NCBI RefSeq assembly: GCF_023953965.1
Contig: NZ_JAMLIX010000001.1
Span: 2,170,501-2,234,500, forward strand
Length of the DNA: 64,000 bases
Source: Bosea sp. (in: a-proteobacteria)
GTDB taxonomy: Bacteria > Pseudomonadota > Alphaproteobacteria > Rhizobiales > Beijerinckiaceae
Direction: 5' to 3'
Made by a program: the position numbers and the translations under genes
Part shown: positions 27,916 through 36,407 of the stretch, one piece after another
How the letters are laid out: each line of letters begins with the position of its first letter
Numbering within the stretch: the stretch's first letter is position 1
The notes under the pieces: model-generated
What the model was told of the DNA's origin: nothing
The model's database searches: none
The model's input: the letters and a program-made list of their open reading frames with translations, nothing else

Positions 27916-28280
27916 GGCGTGCGGGCTTCCTCGCGCTGGGCTGGTGCCTAGTGGCGCTCGGCTTCGTCGGGGCCTTTCTGCCGGTCCTGCCGACGACGCC
28001 CTTCCTCATCCTGGCCGCCGCCTGCTTCGCGCGCTCCTCGCCCCGGCTGGAGGAGTGGCTCCTGCGCAATCCGCGCTTCGGGCCGCTGCTGCGCGACTGG
28101 CGCGAGCGCGGCGCGATCCCGCGCAAGGCCAAGGCGCTGTCCTGCATCGGCATGGCTATCGGTTACGGATTGTTCTGGATCGGCAGCAGGCCCGGACCGT
28201 TCCCGGCTCTCGCCGTCGCGGCTCTCATGCTCTCCGGCGCAGCCTTCGTGCTGACGCGCGACACCGCCGGCCCCGCCTAG
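27912..28280 (+). CDS. ybaN: YbaN family (DUF454) inner-membrane protein
   Basis: A 122-residue membrane protein with an N-terminal pair of hydrophobic stretches: GWCLVALGFVGAFLPVLPTT, then PFLILAAACFARSSPRLEEW, the DUF454 signature, and another helical pair at the end. The start overlaps the upstream stop by 4 bp. Function is unknown; homologues occur near heme and iron genes. Confidence 0.85.
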   Translation: MRRAGFLALGWCLVALGFVGAFLPVLPTTPFLILAAACFARSSPRLEEWLLRNPRFGPLLRDWRERGAIPRKAKALSCIGMAIGYGLFWIGSRPGPFPALAVAALMLSGAAFVLTRDTAGPA

Positions 28281-28405
28281 GGAAACACCTCCACCACCGA
28301 TCGGAGCATGTCAGTCGGCTCTTTGCTACGGGCCGCCAATCGCCTTTCGCTCAAGACCGTTTCCTATGGCTGCCAGTGGTGGTATCGGCAGGGTAAATCT
28401 TATTA

Positions 28406-28419
28406 GAATAGACCTATTC
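28406..28419. promoter_or_regulatory. palindrome upstream of the heme operon
   Basis: GAATAG-AC-CTATTC is a perfect inverted repeat in an AT-rich gap (28281-28600) before hutW. A TATAAT lies at 28452-28457. It may bind an iron or heme regulator such as Irr or RirA; the match to the known iron-control element is loose, so this is a guess by position. Confidence 0.35.
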
Positions 28420-28600
28420 ATGGCTGCTATTTTCCAGCGCTTTGTATCGGGTATAATCTGATTAATACCTTATAGATTTAATTTATTACAATATAAATAT
28501 TAGAAATAACTTTTTCTGTTTGTGCTATCGCAAACAACTCCATTGCATTGCTCGCTAACACTTCGCCGCCCTGGATCATCGGGCGGCGAAAGGGGGCTTC

Positions 28601-29953
28601 ATGGTGGGTGTTGCCGATATCGGGCCGTATTTCGCCAGGATCGGCCCGAACCCCCTCCGTGATGCCTTCGAGGCGCGCCGGGCGGTGATGCCAGCGCGCG
28701 GCGGCGGCCCGGTGGAGCCGGATGAGGTCCAGGGGCGCTGGCGCTCTCTGCTGGCGCAGGCGAGCGAGCGCGGCAAGCGCCTCGCCTATATCCATGTCCC
28801 GTTCTGCGCCAATCATTGCCTGTTTTGCGGCTTCTACCGGAACGCCTATGTCGGCGCGCAGGCGTCGGGCTATGTCGATCTCGTGATTGAGGAGATCGGC
28901 CGCGAAGCCGGTGCCGCGGCCATTGCCGGGGTTCCCGTGCATGCCGTCTATCTCGGCGGCGGGACGCCGAGCGCCTTGAGCGCAGACGAGCTGTCGCGCC
29001 TGCTCAAGGCCGTGCGCGCGAGCCTTCCTCTCGCCCCGGATTGCGAGATCACGGTCGAGGGCCGCATCATCCATTTCGATCCCGAGAAGATCGACGCCTG
29101 CCTGGAGGCTGGCGCCAATCGCTTCTCGATCGGCGTGCAGAGCTTCGATACGCAGGTCAGGCGCCGGCAGGGCCGGCGTTCGACGCGCGAGGAAGCGATC
29201 CGTTTCCTCGCGGACCTGCGGGCGCGGGACCGGGCGGCGCTGGTGATCGACCTGATCTACGGGCTGCCGGGGCAGGACCCCGAGATCTGGCGGCAGGATC
29301 TCGACACGGCGGCGGCGCTCGAGCCGGACGGGATCGATCTCTACGGGCTGAACCTCATTCCCGGCACGCCGCTCGCTACCGCGATCTCCGCTGGAAAGTT
29401 CCCGTCCATTGCGGAACTGTCCGATCTCGGCGGGCTCTACGCCGAGGGCGCAGCCTTCCTCAGGCGCCGCAACTGGCGCCAGTTGAGCAACAATCACTGG
29501 GGCCGCACGACCCGCGAGCGCAATCTCTACAACCTGCTGATCAAGGAGGGCGCCGATTGCCTGGCCTACGGCTCGGGTGCCGGCGGCTCGCTCGGCGGGC
29601 ATGGCTACATGCTGACGGGAGATCTCGAACGCCACGCCATGGCGGTGCGTGCCGGCGAGAAGCCGATCGCGATGATGACGGGACGGGACGGCAACGCGGC
29701 GCTGCGCCATGCGGTCACGGCGGCGTTCGAGGTCGGCCATCTCGAGCTGGAGCGGCTGGAGCGCATCGCGGGCCGCGATCTGGCGCCCCTGCTGCTCCCC
29801 CTGCTGCAACAGTGGCAGCAGGCCGGCCTGCTCGTTCTGGACGAGGGGACGGCCGACCTCACCGTCGCCGGGCGCTTCTGGTACGGCAACCTCGTCAGCG
29901 CTTTCCACGACCTTCTGAACGGCCCGCCGCGCCCTGCGAGGGCAGCGGCATGA
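28601..29953 (+). CDS. hutW: radical SAM heme-degrading protein HutW/ChuW
   Basis: A 450-residue radical SAM protein related to HemN. The cluster motif is CANHCLFC with C69, C73 and C76; later VYLGGGTPSAL and DLIYGLPGQDP are HemN-family features. ChuW opens heme without oxygen, releasing iron and making anaerobilin. AGGGGG lies before the ATG. The following genes are hutX and a chuY-like reductase, the same order as chuW-chuX-chuY in enteric bacteria, which strongly supports this role. Confidence 0.9.
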   Translation: MVGVADIGPYFARIGPNPLRDAFEARRAVMPARGGGPVEPDEVQGRWRSLLAQASERGKRLAYIHVPFCANHCLFCGFYRNAYVGAQASGYVDLVIEEIGREAGAAAIAGVPVHAVYLGGGTPSALSADELSRLLKAVRASLPLAPDCEITVEGRIIHFDPEKIDACLEAGANRFSIGVQSFDTQVRRRQGRRSTREEAIRFLADLRARDRAALVIDLIYGLPGQDPEIWRQDLDTAAALEPDGIDLYGLNLIPGTPLATAISAGKFPSIAELSDLGGLYAEGAAFLRRRNWRQLSNNHWGRTTRERNLYNLLIKEGADCLAYGSGAGGSLGGHGYMLTGDLERHAMAVRAGEKPIAMMTGRDGNAALRHAVTAAFEVGHLELERLERIAGRDLAPLLLPLLQQWQQAGLLVLDEGTADLTVAGRFWYGNLVSAFHDLLNGPPRPARAAA

Positions 29954-30525
29954 CGGCGCTCGTTATCCACCCCAGCGAAGGACAGGACGATATCATGCAG
30001 ACTCTCGATCACGATGCGGCGGTTGACCGGGTCAGGCAGGCGCTTGCGCTGAAGCCGGACGGCATTCTGGAGACGCTCGCCGCCGAGCATGGCGTCCCGC
30101 TGCGAACGGTCGTCGAATGTCTGCCTGCCGACGGCAGGAAGCGCATCGACGGCGCCCATTTCGTGGCGGTCCTGGAGGATATCGCCGGTTGGGGCGACGT
30201 CACCTTCATCTGCCATTCCAAGGATGCCGTCGTCGAGTTCTCCGGCCCGGTGCCGCCGGGCAAGATCGGGCACGGCATGTACAATCTCCATGGCGCCAGC
30301 GGTCTCGGCGGCCATCTGCGCCATGAGAACTGCAAGGCGATCTTCTTCGTGCGCCGGCCCTTCATGGGGGTGGACACGCTCTCGGTGCAGTTCTTCAACG
30401 CCGAGGGCGAGGCGATCTTCAAGATCTATGTCGGGCGCGACGAGCAGCGCCGGCTGAAGCCGGAGCAGGTCGAGCGCTTCGCCGAGCTCGAACGCCGCTT
30501 TCCGGAAAGCCCGACGAGCCATTGA
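29950..30525 (+). CDS. hutX: heme utilization cytosolic carrier HutX
   Basis: A HutX/ChuX-type heme-binding protein, 191 residues from the ATG that overlaps the hutW stop by 4 bp. A second ATG at 29995 would give 176 residues, closer to the usual length. Typical stretches are VVECLPADGRKRIDGAHFVA and KIGHGMYNLHGASGLGGHLR, then SVQFFNAEGEAIFKIYVGRD. It binds heme in the cytoplasm and hands it to the degrading enzyme. Confidence 0.9.
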   Translation: MTALVIHPSEGQDDIMQTLDHDAAVDRVRQALALKPDGILETLAAEHGVPLRTVVECLPADGRKRIDGAHFVAVLEDIAGWGDVTFICHSKDAVVEFSGPVPPGKIGHGMYNLHGASGLGGHLRHENCKAIFFVRRPFMGVDTLSVQFFNAEGEAIFKIYVGRDEQRRLKPEQVERFAELERRFPESPTSH

Positions 30526-30526
30526 G

Positions 30527-31225
30527 ATGGAGCCGCTGCTGATCTTCGGCGCCACGCGCGGCGTCGGCCTCGCGCTCGCGCGGCTGGAACGGGCGAGAGG
30601 CCGGCGCGTCTTCGCGATGACGCGCTCAGGCTCCGACCCCGCCGGGCTTTCGGCATTGGCTGAGCTCGGTGTCGAGGCGGTGCCGGGCGATGCGCTGGAT
30701 CGCGGTGCGGTGGCGGCGGTCTTCGACCGCGTGCCGCCCGCCTGCACCGTCGTCTCGACGATAGGCGGGTTGGCGGCGGATAGCCGGCGCGCCGATGACG
30801 AGGGCAATATCAACCTGATCGACGAGGCCGGGAAGGCAGGCGTGGCCCGCCGCTTCGTGCTCGTAACCTCGATCGGCTGCGGCGAGATGGCGCCCTACCG
30901 CTCGCCCCAGGCGATCGCGGCTTTCGGCGCGGCGGTCGATGCCAAAACCAGGGCGGAGGAGCGCCTGCGGGCGAGCTCGCTTGCCTGGACGATCCTGCGC
31001 CCGGGTGGGCTGCTGTCGGAGCCCGCCACGGGGCGCGGCATGCTCTCGGAGGATGCCGAACTGCACGGCTTCATCCATCGCGCCGACATGGCCGAGCTGG
31101 TTTCGCTGGTTCTGCAGGACGACGCCACGATCGGTCGGGCCTTCGCCGCCGTCGATGCCGGGCGCGCCCGCAGCATCCATCCGCTCGTCGCCTTTCCGCT
31201 GATCCAGGCGGGCCCGCCGGCCTGA
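30527..31225 (+). CDS. SDR-fold reductase, probable ChuY-type anaerobilin reductase
   Basis: A 232-residue Rossmann protein starting MEPLLIFGATRGVGLALARL, with the NAD(P) loop GATRGVG and later RFVLVTSIGCGEM and WTILRPGGLLSEP as in NmrA/atypical SDRs. It directly follows hutX. In enteric heme operons the third gene, chuY, reduces anaerobilin; position and fold agree. I rely on synteny more than on residues. Confidence 0.75.
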   Translation: MEPLLIFGATRGVGLALARLERARGRRVFAMTRSGSDPAGLSALAELGVEAVPGDALDRGAVAAVFDRVPPACTVVSTIGGLAADSRRADDEGNINLIDEAGKAGVARRFVLVTSIGCGEMAPYRSPQAIAAFGAAVDAKTRAEERLRASSLAWTILRPGGLLSEPATGRGMLSEDAELHGFIHRADMAELVSLVLQDDATIGRAFAAVDAGRARSIHPLVAFPLIQAGPPA

Positions 31226-31278
31226 AGAAAAACCCGCGCCGGCAGCGCCGGCCGAAACCCGGTTCGTCGCAGGGAGAT

Positions 31279-31671
31279 ATGCCTTTGAACACCCATGTGC
31301 TGATGATCGTGATGACGACGCTGGCGGGAGGCGATCTGTCCGCCGCCTTCGTCGGCACCGAGACCCTCCCCGAGTGCCGCGAACGGCTCGAGCGCGTGCG
31401 CCTGATCATCAACGACGGAGCCGCCAAGGGCGGCCCCCGCATCGCCGGCTCCGGCTGCTTCACTTCGGCAGAGCGTTTCAGCGATTTCAGCCACGGCCAG
31501 TCGAATGACGAGCCGATTCAGCACTACCGCATCGTCCTCTCCGGCGAGAACGCCGCCGTGATCCGGCACGACGGTGCCGAGGCCTGCCGGCGCGCGATCG
31601 CCGCCGCGCCCGCCGCCGGCGAGCAGCACTGCGCCCAATCCCGCCAGACCCTGAGGGAGAACGCCCGATGA
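31279..31671 (+). CDS. hypothetical protein between heme reductase and receptor
   Basis: A 130-residue protein from an ATG with AGGGAG 5 nt upstream. The first 25 residues are moderately hydrophobic and may be a signal peptide. It has three cysteines spread over the chain (near PECRERL, SGCFTS and EACRRA) and a fourth near the end (EQHCAQS). The stop overlaps the start of the TonB receptor by 4 bp, so it is a true member of the operon. I do not recognise a family. Confidence 0.7.
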   Translation: MPLNTHVLMIVMTTLAGGDLSAAFVGTETLPECRERLERVRLIINDGAAKGGPRIAGSGCFTSAERFSDFSHGQSNDEPIQHYRIVLSGENAAVIRHDGAEACRRAIAAAPAAGEQHCAQSRQTLRENAR

Positions 31672-33785
31672 CGACCCGCAAGCTCGCCGCCCTCGTCCTG
31701 CTCGCGAGCGTCTCGCCCGTGGCGCTGGCGTCTCACGCCCTGGCGGAGGAGGTCACTTTCCTCGACACGATCACGGTGATGGGGACGCGCACCGCCGTGC
31801 CGGTGCGCGAGAATCCCCGCTCGGTCTCGGTGATCGAGCGCAGCGAGATCGAGCGGCAGGCTCCGCAGACCATCGCCCAGATCCTGCGCGACGTGCCGGG
31901 CGTCCAGGTCGCGGACGAGTCGGTCGCCGGCATGCAGCGGATCCGGATCCGCGGCGAATCCTCGCGGCGCGTCACCATCCTGGTCGACGGCCAGGAAATC
32001 ACCGACCACAGCACCTATGGCACGCCCCTGCTGGTCGACCCTTCCGTGATCGAGCGCATCGAGGTGGTGCGCGGCCCGTCCTCGGTCCTGTTCGGCGCCA
32101 AGGCGATCGGCGGCGTGATCAACATCGTGACGCGTGGCGGCGCCGACAAGCCGATCCAGTTCGAGACCGGCGGGAGCCTGTATTCGGCGAGCCGGGGCTG
32201 GCAGGGTTTTGCCGCCGTCTCCGGCACGCTCGGCCAATTCGACTACCGCTTCTCGGTCGGCGGCGACAGGCATGGTGACCGCGACGTGCCGAAGAGCCGC
32301 TGGGCGCCGAGCGGCAAGCTCGACGACACCTCCTTCCACAACGACAATCTCTACGCCCATCTCGGCTACAGGTTCGGAGCCGAGAACAACCACTACCTTG
32401 CCCTCAAGGCGGAGCGGCACCGGCTGACCAGCCAGGGCTGGCCGGGCACGCCGGTGGCGGGGCAGGATTTCCGGATCGACCTGCCCAAGCGCGACCGGAC
32501 CAAGGTCGGCCTCTACTACGACGTCGACCGGGTCACCCCGATCATCGCCAAGATCCATGCCGACGCCTTCTACCAGACCGTCGAGCGCGTCTTCGAGAAC
32601 CGCGTCACGGTGCGGACGACGCCGACCCGCTCCGTCGCAGTGAATTCGACCTCGGAGGATCGCATCGCCAATTACGGCGGCAACTTCCAGATCGATCTCA
32701 ACGCCTTCGACAAGCACTATACGATCCTCGGCCTGCAATATCTCGGCGACACGCTGGATACGAAGAAGGGCAGCACCACGGTGATGACCGGCTTCGGCCC
32801 GCGCCCGGTGACCACGATCAGCACGAGCCGCGACAAGGCGTCGATCGATACCCTGTCCGTCTATGCCCAGGACGAGTGGACGCTGCCCCATGATTTCAAG
32901 CTCACGGCCGGAGCCCGCCTCTACAATACGCGCACGTCACTGAACGAGACGACGACGGCCGCCCGCGCCAACCTGCCCGCCAAGGACGACACCGCGGTGG
33001 TCAAGTCGGTGGGGCTCACATGGTCGGGGCTGCCGAACACGGTGCTGCGCACCAGCTATTCGGAAGGCTATATCACGCCGACGCTGCTGCAGCTTTTCGG
33101 CTCGACCACCGCCGGCGGGCAGGGGGTCACCTACGGCAACCCGTCGCTCAAGCCCGAAACCTCGCGCAATGTCGAATTCGGCGTCCGCTACGATCACCAG
33201 GGCCTCGTGCTCGACGCAGCCGCCTTCCTGACCAGGGCGCAGGACTATATCGGCACGACCCGCTGCCTCGCGGTCGGCGCCGCCTGCCTCACGGCCGCGA
33301 CGGCGGCGAGCTCGGCGAGCTATTACGTCAATGCCGACAAGGCCACGACCTACGGTCTGGAGTTGCTGGCTGAATACAGGATCGGCGAGAGCGGCTTCAC
33401 GCCCTACGCCTCGGGCACGCTGATGCGGCGCAAGCTCGATTTCGGCACATACACGACCTATAATTCCGACACGCCGGTGGCGAGCGGCCGTTTCGGCCTG
33501 CGCTATGAGGGGCGGTGGGATACGCTGCCCTATTGGGCCGACCTGTTCGTGCGGGCGGGAAGCGGCAGCAAGCAGACCTATGAGGGCACGGGCGGGCTGG
33601 TCACGGACAAATCCCCGAGCTGGGCGACGCTCAACCTGGCCGCAGGCGCCAGTTTCGGGCCGGAAGGGCGCTATTCGCTGGCGGTCGCGGTCAACAATAT
33701 CTTCGACAGGGCCTACCGGCCGACATTGGGCGAACTGCCGGCGGTCGGGCGTAGCGTGGAGGTCACGGCCAGGATGAAATTCTAA
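31668..33785 (+). CDS. TonB-dependent heme receptor
   Basis: A 705-residue outer-membrane receptor. The signal peptide ends around ASHALAEEVTF, followed by DTITVMGTRTAVPVRENPRS, a TonB-box and plug start as in ShuA/HasR-like proteins. Plug motif IERIEVVRGPSSVLFGAKAI and a C-terminal VAVNNIFDRAYRPTLGELPA with final F are as expected. It imports heme into the periplasm. No heme ABC transporter (hmuTUV) lies in the window. Confidence 0.88.
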   Translation: MTTRKLAALVLLASVSPVALASHALAEEVTFLDTITVMGTRTAVPVRENPRSVSVIERSEIERQAPQTIAQILRDVPGVQVADESVAGMQRIRIRGESSRRVTILVDGQEITDHSTYGTPLLVDPSVIERIEVVRGPSSVLFGAKAIGGVINIVTRGGADKPIQFETGGSLYSASRGWQGFAAVSGTLGQFDYRFSVGGDRHGDRDVPKSRWAPSGKLDDTSFHNDNLYAHLGYRFGAENNHYLALKAERHRLTSQGWPGTPVAGQDFRIDLPKRDRTKVGLYYDVDRVTPIIAKIHADAFYQTVERVFENRVTVRTTPTRSVAVNSTSEDRIANYGGNFQIDLNAFDKHYTILGLQYLGDTLDTKKGSTTVMTGFGPRPVTTISTSRDKASIDTLSVYAQDEWTLPHDFKLTAGARLYNTRTSLNETTTAARANLPAKDDTAVVKSVGLTWSGLPNTVLRTSYSEGYITPTLLQLFGSTTAGGQGVTYGNPSLKPETSRNVEFGVRYDHQGLVLDAAAFLTRAQDYIGTTRCLAVGAACLTAATAASSASYYVNADKATTYGLELLAEYRIGESGFTPYASGTLMRRKLDFGTYTTYNSDTPVASGRFGLRYEGRWDTLPYWADLFVRAGSGSKQTYEGTGGLVTDKSPSWATLNLAAGASFGPEGRYSLAVAVNNIFDRAYRPTLGELPAVGRSVEVTARMKF

Positions 33786-33811
33786 TTCGCGTCGGCGACC
33801 GAGGACAGACG

Positions 33812-34081
33812 ATGCACGTTTCCCCCGAAGCCGGCGGCCATGTGATCCAGACAGACAAGCAGGATCACGATGTCGATTTCACCGGTCGCGATATCGACGT
33901 CGCAGCGGATGAAGCAGGCTGCGCCATCGTCGGAGCCGGCCCGGCCGGCCTGATGCTGGGCCTCCTGCTCGCCAGGGCCGGCATCGCGGTCACGGTGCTC
34001 GAGATCACAACCTCGACCGGCTCCCTGCTGCTGTTGCACGCCGAGACGGTCACCAAAGGGTGGGTCGAGGGTGATCCTTGA
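33812..34081 (+). pseudogene. duplicated N-terminal fragment of the FAD oxidoreductase
   Basis: It reads GGHVIQTDKQDHDVD, then CAIVGAGPAGLMLGLLLARA and VTVLE, and matches the first 60 residues of the gene at 26605, after which similarity ends abruptly near 34004. It lacks everything needed for FAD and substrate binding beyond the first motif. Its ATG follows the heme receptor stop by 26 nt, so it may still be translated as an 89-residue peptide. Confidence 0.75.
33918..34004 (+). repeat. 87-bp direct repeat, copy 2
   Basis: Same orientation as 26696-26782, with five substitutions. The two copies bracket ybaN, hutW, hutX, the reductase, the small protein and the receptor (about 7.2 kb apart). 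Confidence 0.85.
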
Positions 34082-34129
34082 AACCCTCAAGGGACAGCTG
34101 CCGGAAGCCCAAAATTACAGATCCTGAGC

Positions 34130-34495
34130 CTAGTTTGGGTTGTGCTCGCCGGAAGTCAGCACTTTGCTGGAGCAAAGGTCGAAACGGTGCCACTGTGCTG
34201 CGCACGTTGCCCCTATGGCCGAAACCCTGCCGTATCGTTTCTGCACCTCCTCAATGCTTGAGCGGCGCTTGGCTATCTCCCCTTCGAGTGCCGCCTGCCT
34301 GTTCGCCATTTCCTGAGTGAGACTTTCTAGCGTTGCCTCCGCTGCGGGACGTTCGCGAAGTTGACGGGCGATTGACGCCAGTTTCGAGGCGCGGTCGGCC
34401 ATGAGTTCCCTACGAGCAGCCTGCGGGAGCTCCGACAGGGCGTTGAGGGCATATCCCAGGCCCGCGTTTGGATCCTCTGCGGAAATCGCCAGGGT
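34130..34495 (-). pseudogene. orphan coiled-coil coding fragment
   Basis: The frame reads SAEDPNAGLGYALNALSELP, then a charged helical stretch ASIARQLRERPAAEATLESL and NRQAALEGEIAKRRSSIEEV with coiled-coil character. It has no start of its own; upstream it merges with the truncated integrase in another frame. It looks like the 3' end of an unknown island gene joined to the integrase by a deletion. Confidence 0.45.
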
Positions 34496-34885
34496 GACCA
34501 GCCAAGAACCAGTCGAATTTGTCGAGCGTCGCTTGAGCCTTGCCGCTCTGCTTCTTCCTCGCGGCCACTTCTGCGGCGATGGCCTCAAAGGTGTTTTCCC
34601 TGTTGGCCTTCCCCGTCAGCTTCTCCAGCCGCTTTTCGGCGCCGGGGTCTTTGCCATCGCGGAGCAGAGCCTTGGCTTCCTCCCGCTTCGCCCGAGCCGC
34701 CCGAAGATCGATCGCCGGATATGTGCCGATGGATAGCTTCTTCTGCTTGCCGTCGAATCGATAGGCCAAGCGCCAGAGCTTCCCGCCTTTCGGCTCGATC
34801 CAGAGCTGGAGGCCGCCGCCGTCCGGTAGCTTCACGGTTCGGTCGGCAGGCTTGGCATTCCTTATCGCAACTCGGTCAGGGGCAT
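34496..34885 (-). pseudogene. P4-type tyrosine integrase, frameshifted and truncated
   Basis: The N-terminal DUF4102 domain is clear: VAIRNAKPADRTVKLPDGGG, then LQLWIEPKGGKLWRLAYRFD and GKQKKLSIGTYPAIDLRAAR. An ATG at 34885 starts MPLT, the usual opening, but one base is missing after codon 4 (GA before GTTGCG), putting VAIRNAKP in another frame. Homology ends near DKFDWFLA; the catalytic domain with Arg, His and Tyr is gone. It sits next to the 3' end of tRNA-Leu, the usual place for such integrases. Confidence 0.8.
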
Positions 34886-34982
34886 GGTGTTGGCCTGAAT
34901 TTCGGGCCTGTTGGCCTATGCCGCCGAGGAGGCCAACGAATTCGCCGGATGTCAACGAAGACCGACAAAGGCCAGCAAAGAG

Positions 34983-35018
34983 AAAGGCCCCTGAAACGCT
35001 CGGTTTCAAGGGCCTTTT
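34983..35018 (-). terminator. terminator-like hairpin after tRNA-Leu
   Basis: AAAGGCCC-CTGAAAC pairs with GTTTCA-AGGGCCTTT around a short loop. Both sides end in A- or T-runs, so it could work in both directions. On the minus strand it lies 33 nt after the tRNA. Confidence 0.7.
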
Positions 35019-35050
35019 CGGTCATCGGCGAAGGCCGACGAAGGTAAATT

Positions 35051-35135
35051 TGGTGCCCAGGAGAGGACTCGAACCTCCACGGCTTTCACCACTGGTACCT
35101 GAAACCAGCGCGTCTACCAATTCCGCCACCTGGGC
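35051..35135 (-). tRNA. tRNA-Leu (anticodon CAG)
   Basis: On the minus strand, GCCCAGG pairs with CCTGGGC, followed by A and an encoded CCA. The anticodon stem CTGGT/ACCAG holds loop TTCAGGT, giving CAG. The T arm carries GGTTCGAGTCC and a long variable arm is present, as in class II leucine tRNAs. Confidence 0.97.
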
Positions 35136-35366
35136 AACGGCGGTTCGTTTACGGGGGGCGCCGCGTCCTGTCAACGGGCCTGTCGCGGCGAAATGCATTT
35201 GTTTCCGGACCGGCCGGGAAAACCGCGATGCCGGGTCGCGGCGCCCCATCCGGACAGGACGTGATGCCGCAGGGCCCGTCGGTGCGAGGCACCGGCCGCA
35301 AAAGGCATTCCACTTTGGCGGAACATGATCTAGGAGGGCTCAAGCAGTCCAAACGGAGCTTTCGCG

Positions 35367-36371
35367 ATGGCTTCTCCCGCCCCGGCCCAGCAACTCGTCA
35401 CGGTCTTCGGCGGCTCCGGTTTCGTCGGCCGCCATGTCGTGCGCGCCCTGGTGAAGCGCGGCTACCGGGTGCGCGTGGCGGTGCGCCGGCCCGATCTCGC
35501 CGGTTTCCTCCAGCCGCTCGGCGTCGTCGGCCAGATCCACGCCGTCCAGGCCAATCTGCGCTATCCCGCCTCGGTCACTGCGGCCGTGAGGGGCGCCGAT
35601 GCGGTCGTCAACCTCGTCGGCATCATGCAGGAGCAGGGCCGCCAGGGCTTTTCGGCCGTGCAGGCCAACGGCGCGCGCGCCGTCGCCCAGGCCTGCGCCG
35701 CCGCCGGGATCGCCCGGCTCACCCATGTCTCGGCGCTGGGGGCGGATGCCGAATCGGCTTCGATCTATGCCCGCAGCAAGGCCGAGGGCGAGGCGGCCGT
35801 CTTCGCCGCCGTGCCCGGCGCGGTCGTGCTGCGGCCCTCGGTGATGTTCGGGCCGGAAGACAGCTTCTTCAACCGCTTCGCCTCGCTTGCCCGCATGCTG
35901 CCCGTGCTGCCGCTGATCGGCGATGGCGCGACGCAATTCCAGCCGGCCTTCGTCGGCGACGTGGCCGAGATCGTCGCCCGCGCCGTCGACGGCACCGTGC
36001 CGGGCGGCCGCGTCTACGAGCTCGGCGGGCCGGAGGTGCTCAGCCTGCGCCAGATCGTCGAGGAGATCTGCCGCATAACCGGCCGCAAGCGCCTCATCGC
36101 GCCGCTGCCTTTCCCGCTGGCGCGGATCATGGGCAGCGTCCTGCAGGTCGCCGATGCGCTGACGCTCGGCCTGATTCCGGACGAGCTGGTGATGACGCGC
36201 GATCAGGTGACGCTGCTCGAAAGCGACAATGTCGTCTCGCCTGCGGCGGTTGCCGAGGGGCGCGATTTCGCCGGACTCGGGCTGGCGCCGACCTCCTCCG
36301 AGGCGATCGTTCCGGCCTATCTCTGGCGCTTCCGCAGGACAGGCCAGTTCGACACGCTCCGGGACGCGTAA
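35367..36371 (+). CDS. NDUFA9-like NAD(P)H-binding protein of complex I type
   Basis: A 334-residue extended/atypical SDR. It has VTVFGGSGFVGRHVVRALVK with the NAD(P) loop, then VNLVGIMQEQGRQGFSAVQA, HVSALGADAESASIYARSKA and RPSVMFGPEDSFFNRFASLA. These are typical of bacterial homologues of the mitochondrial NDUFA9 subunit. It lacks the YxxxK of classical SDRs in the exact form but keeps Y-ARSK. Likely a membrane-associated assembly or NADPH-binding factor. A GGAG precedes the ATG. Confidence 0.85.
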   Translation: MASPAPAQQLVTVFGGSGFVGRHVVRALVKRGYRVRVAVRRPDLAGFLQPLGVVGQIHAVQANLRYPASVTAAVRGADAVVNLVGIMQEQGRQGFSAVQANGARAVAQACAAAGIARLTHVSALGADAESASIYARSKAEGEAAVFAAVPGAVVLRPSVMFGPEDSFFNRFASLARMLPVLPLIGDGATQFQPAFVGDVAEIVARAVDGTVPGGRVYELGGPEVLSLRQIVEEICRITGRKRLIAPLPFPLARIMGSVLQVADALTLGLIPDELVMTRDQVTLLESDNVVSPAAVAEGRDFAGLGLAPTSSEAIVPAYLWRFRRTGQFDTLRDA

Positions 36372-36407
36372 GCGGCCCCGAGGCTCGCGGAGCCGCCGGG
36401 CGGCTTC

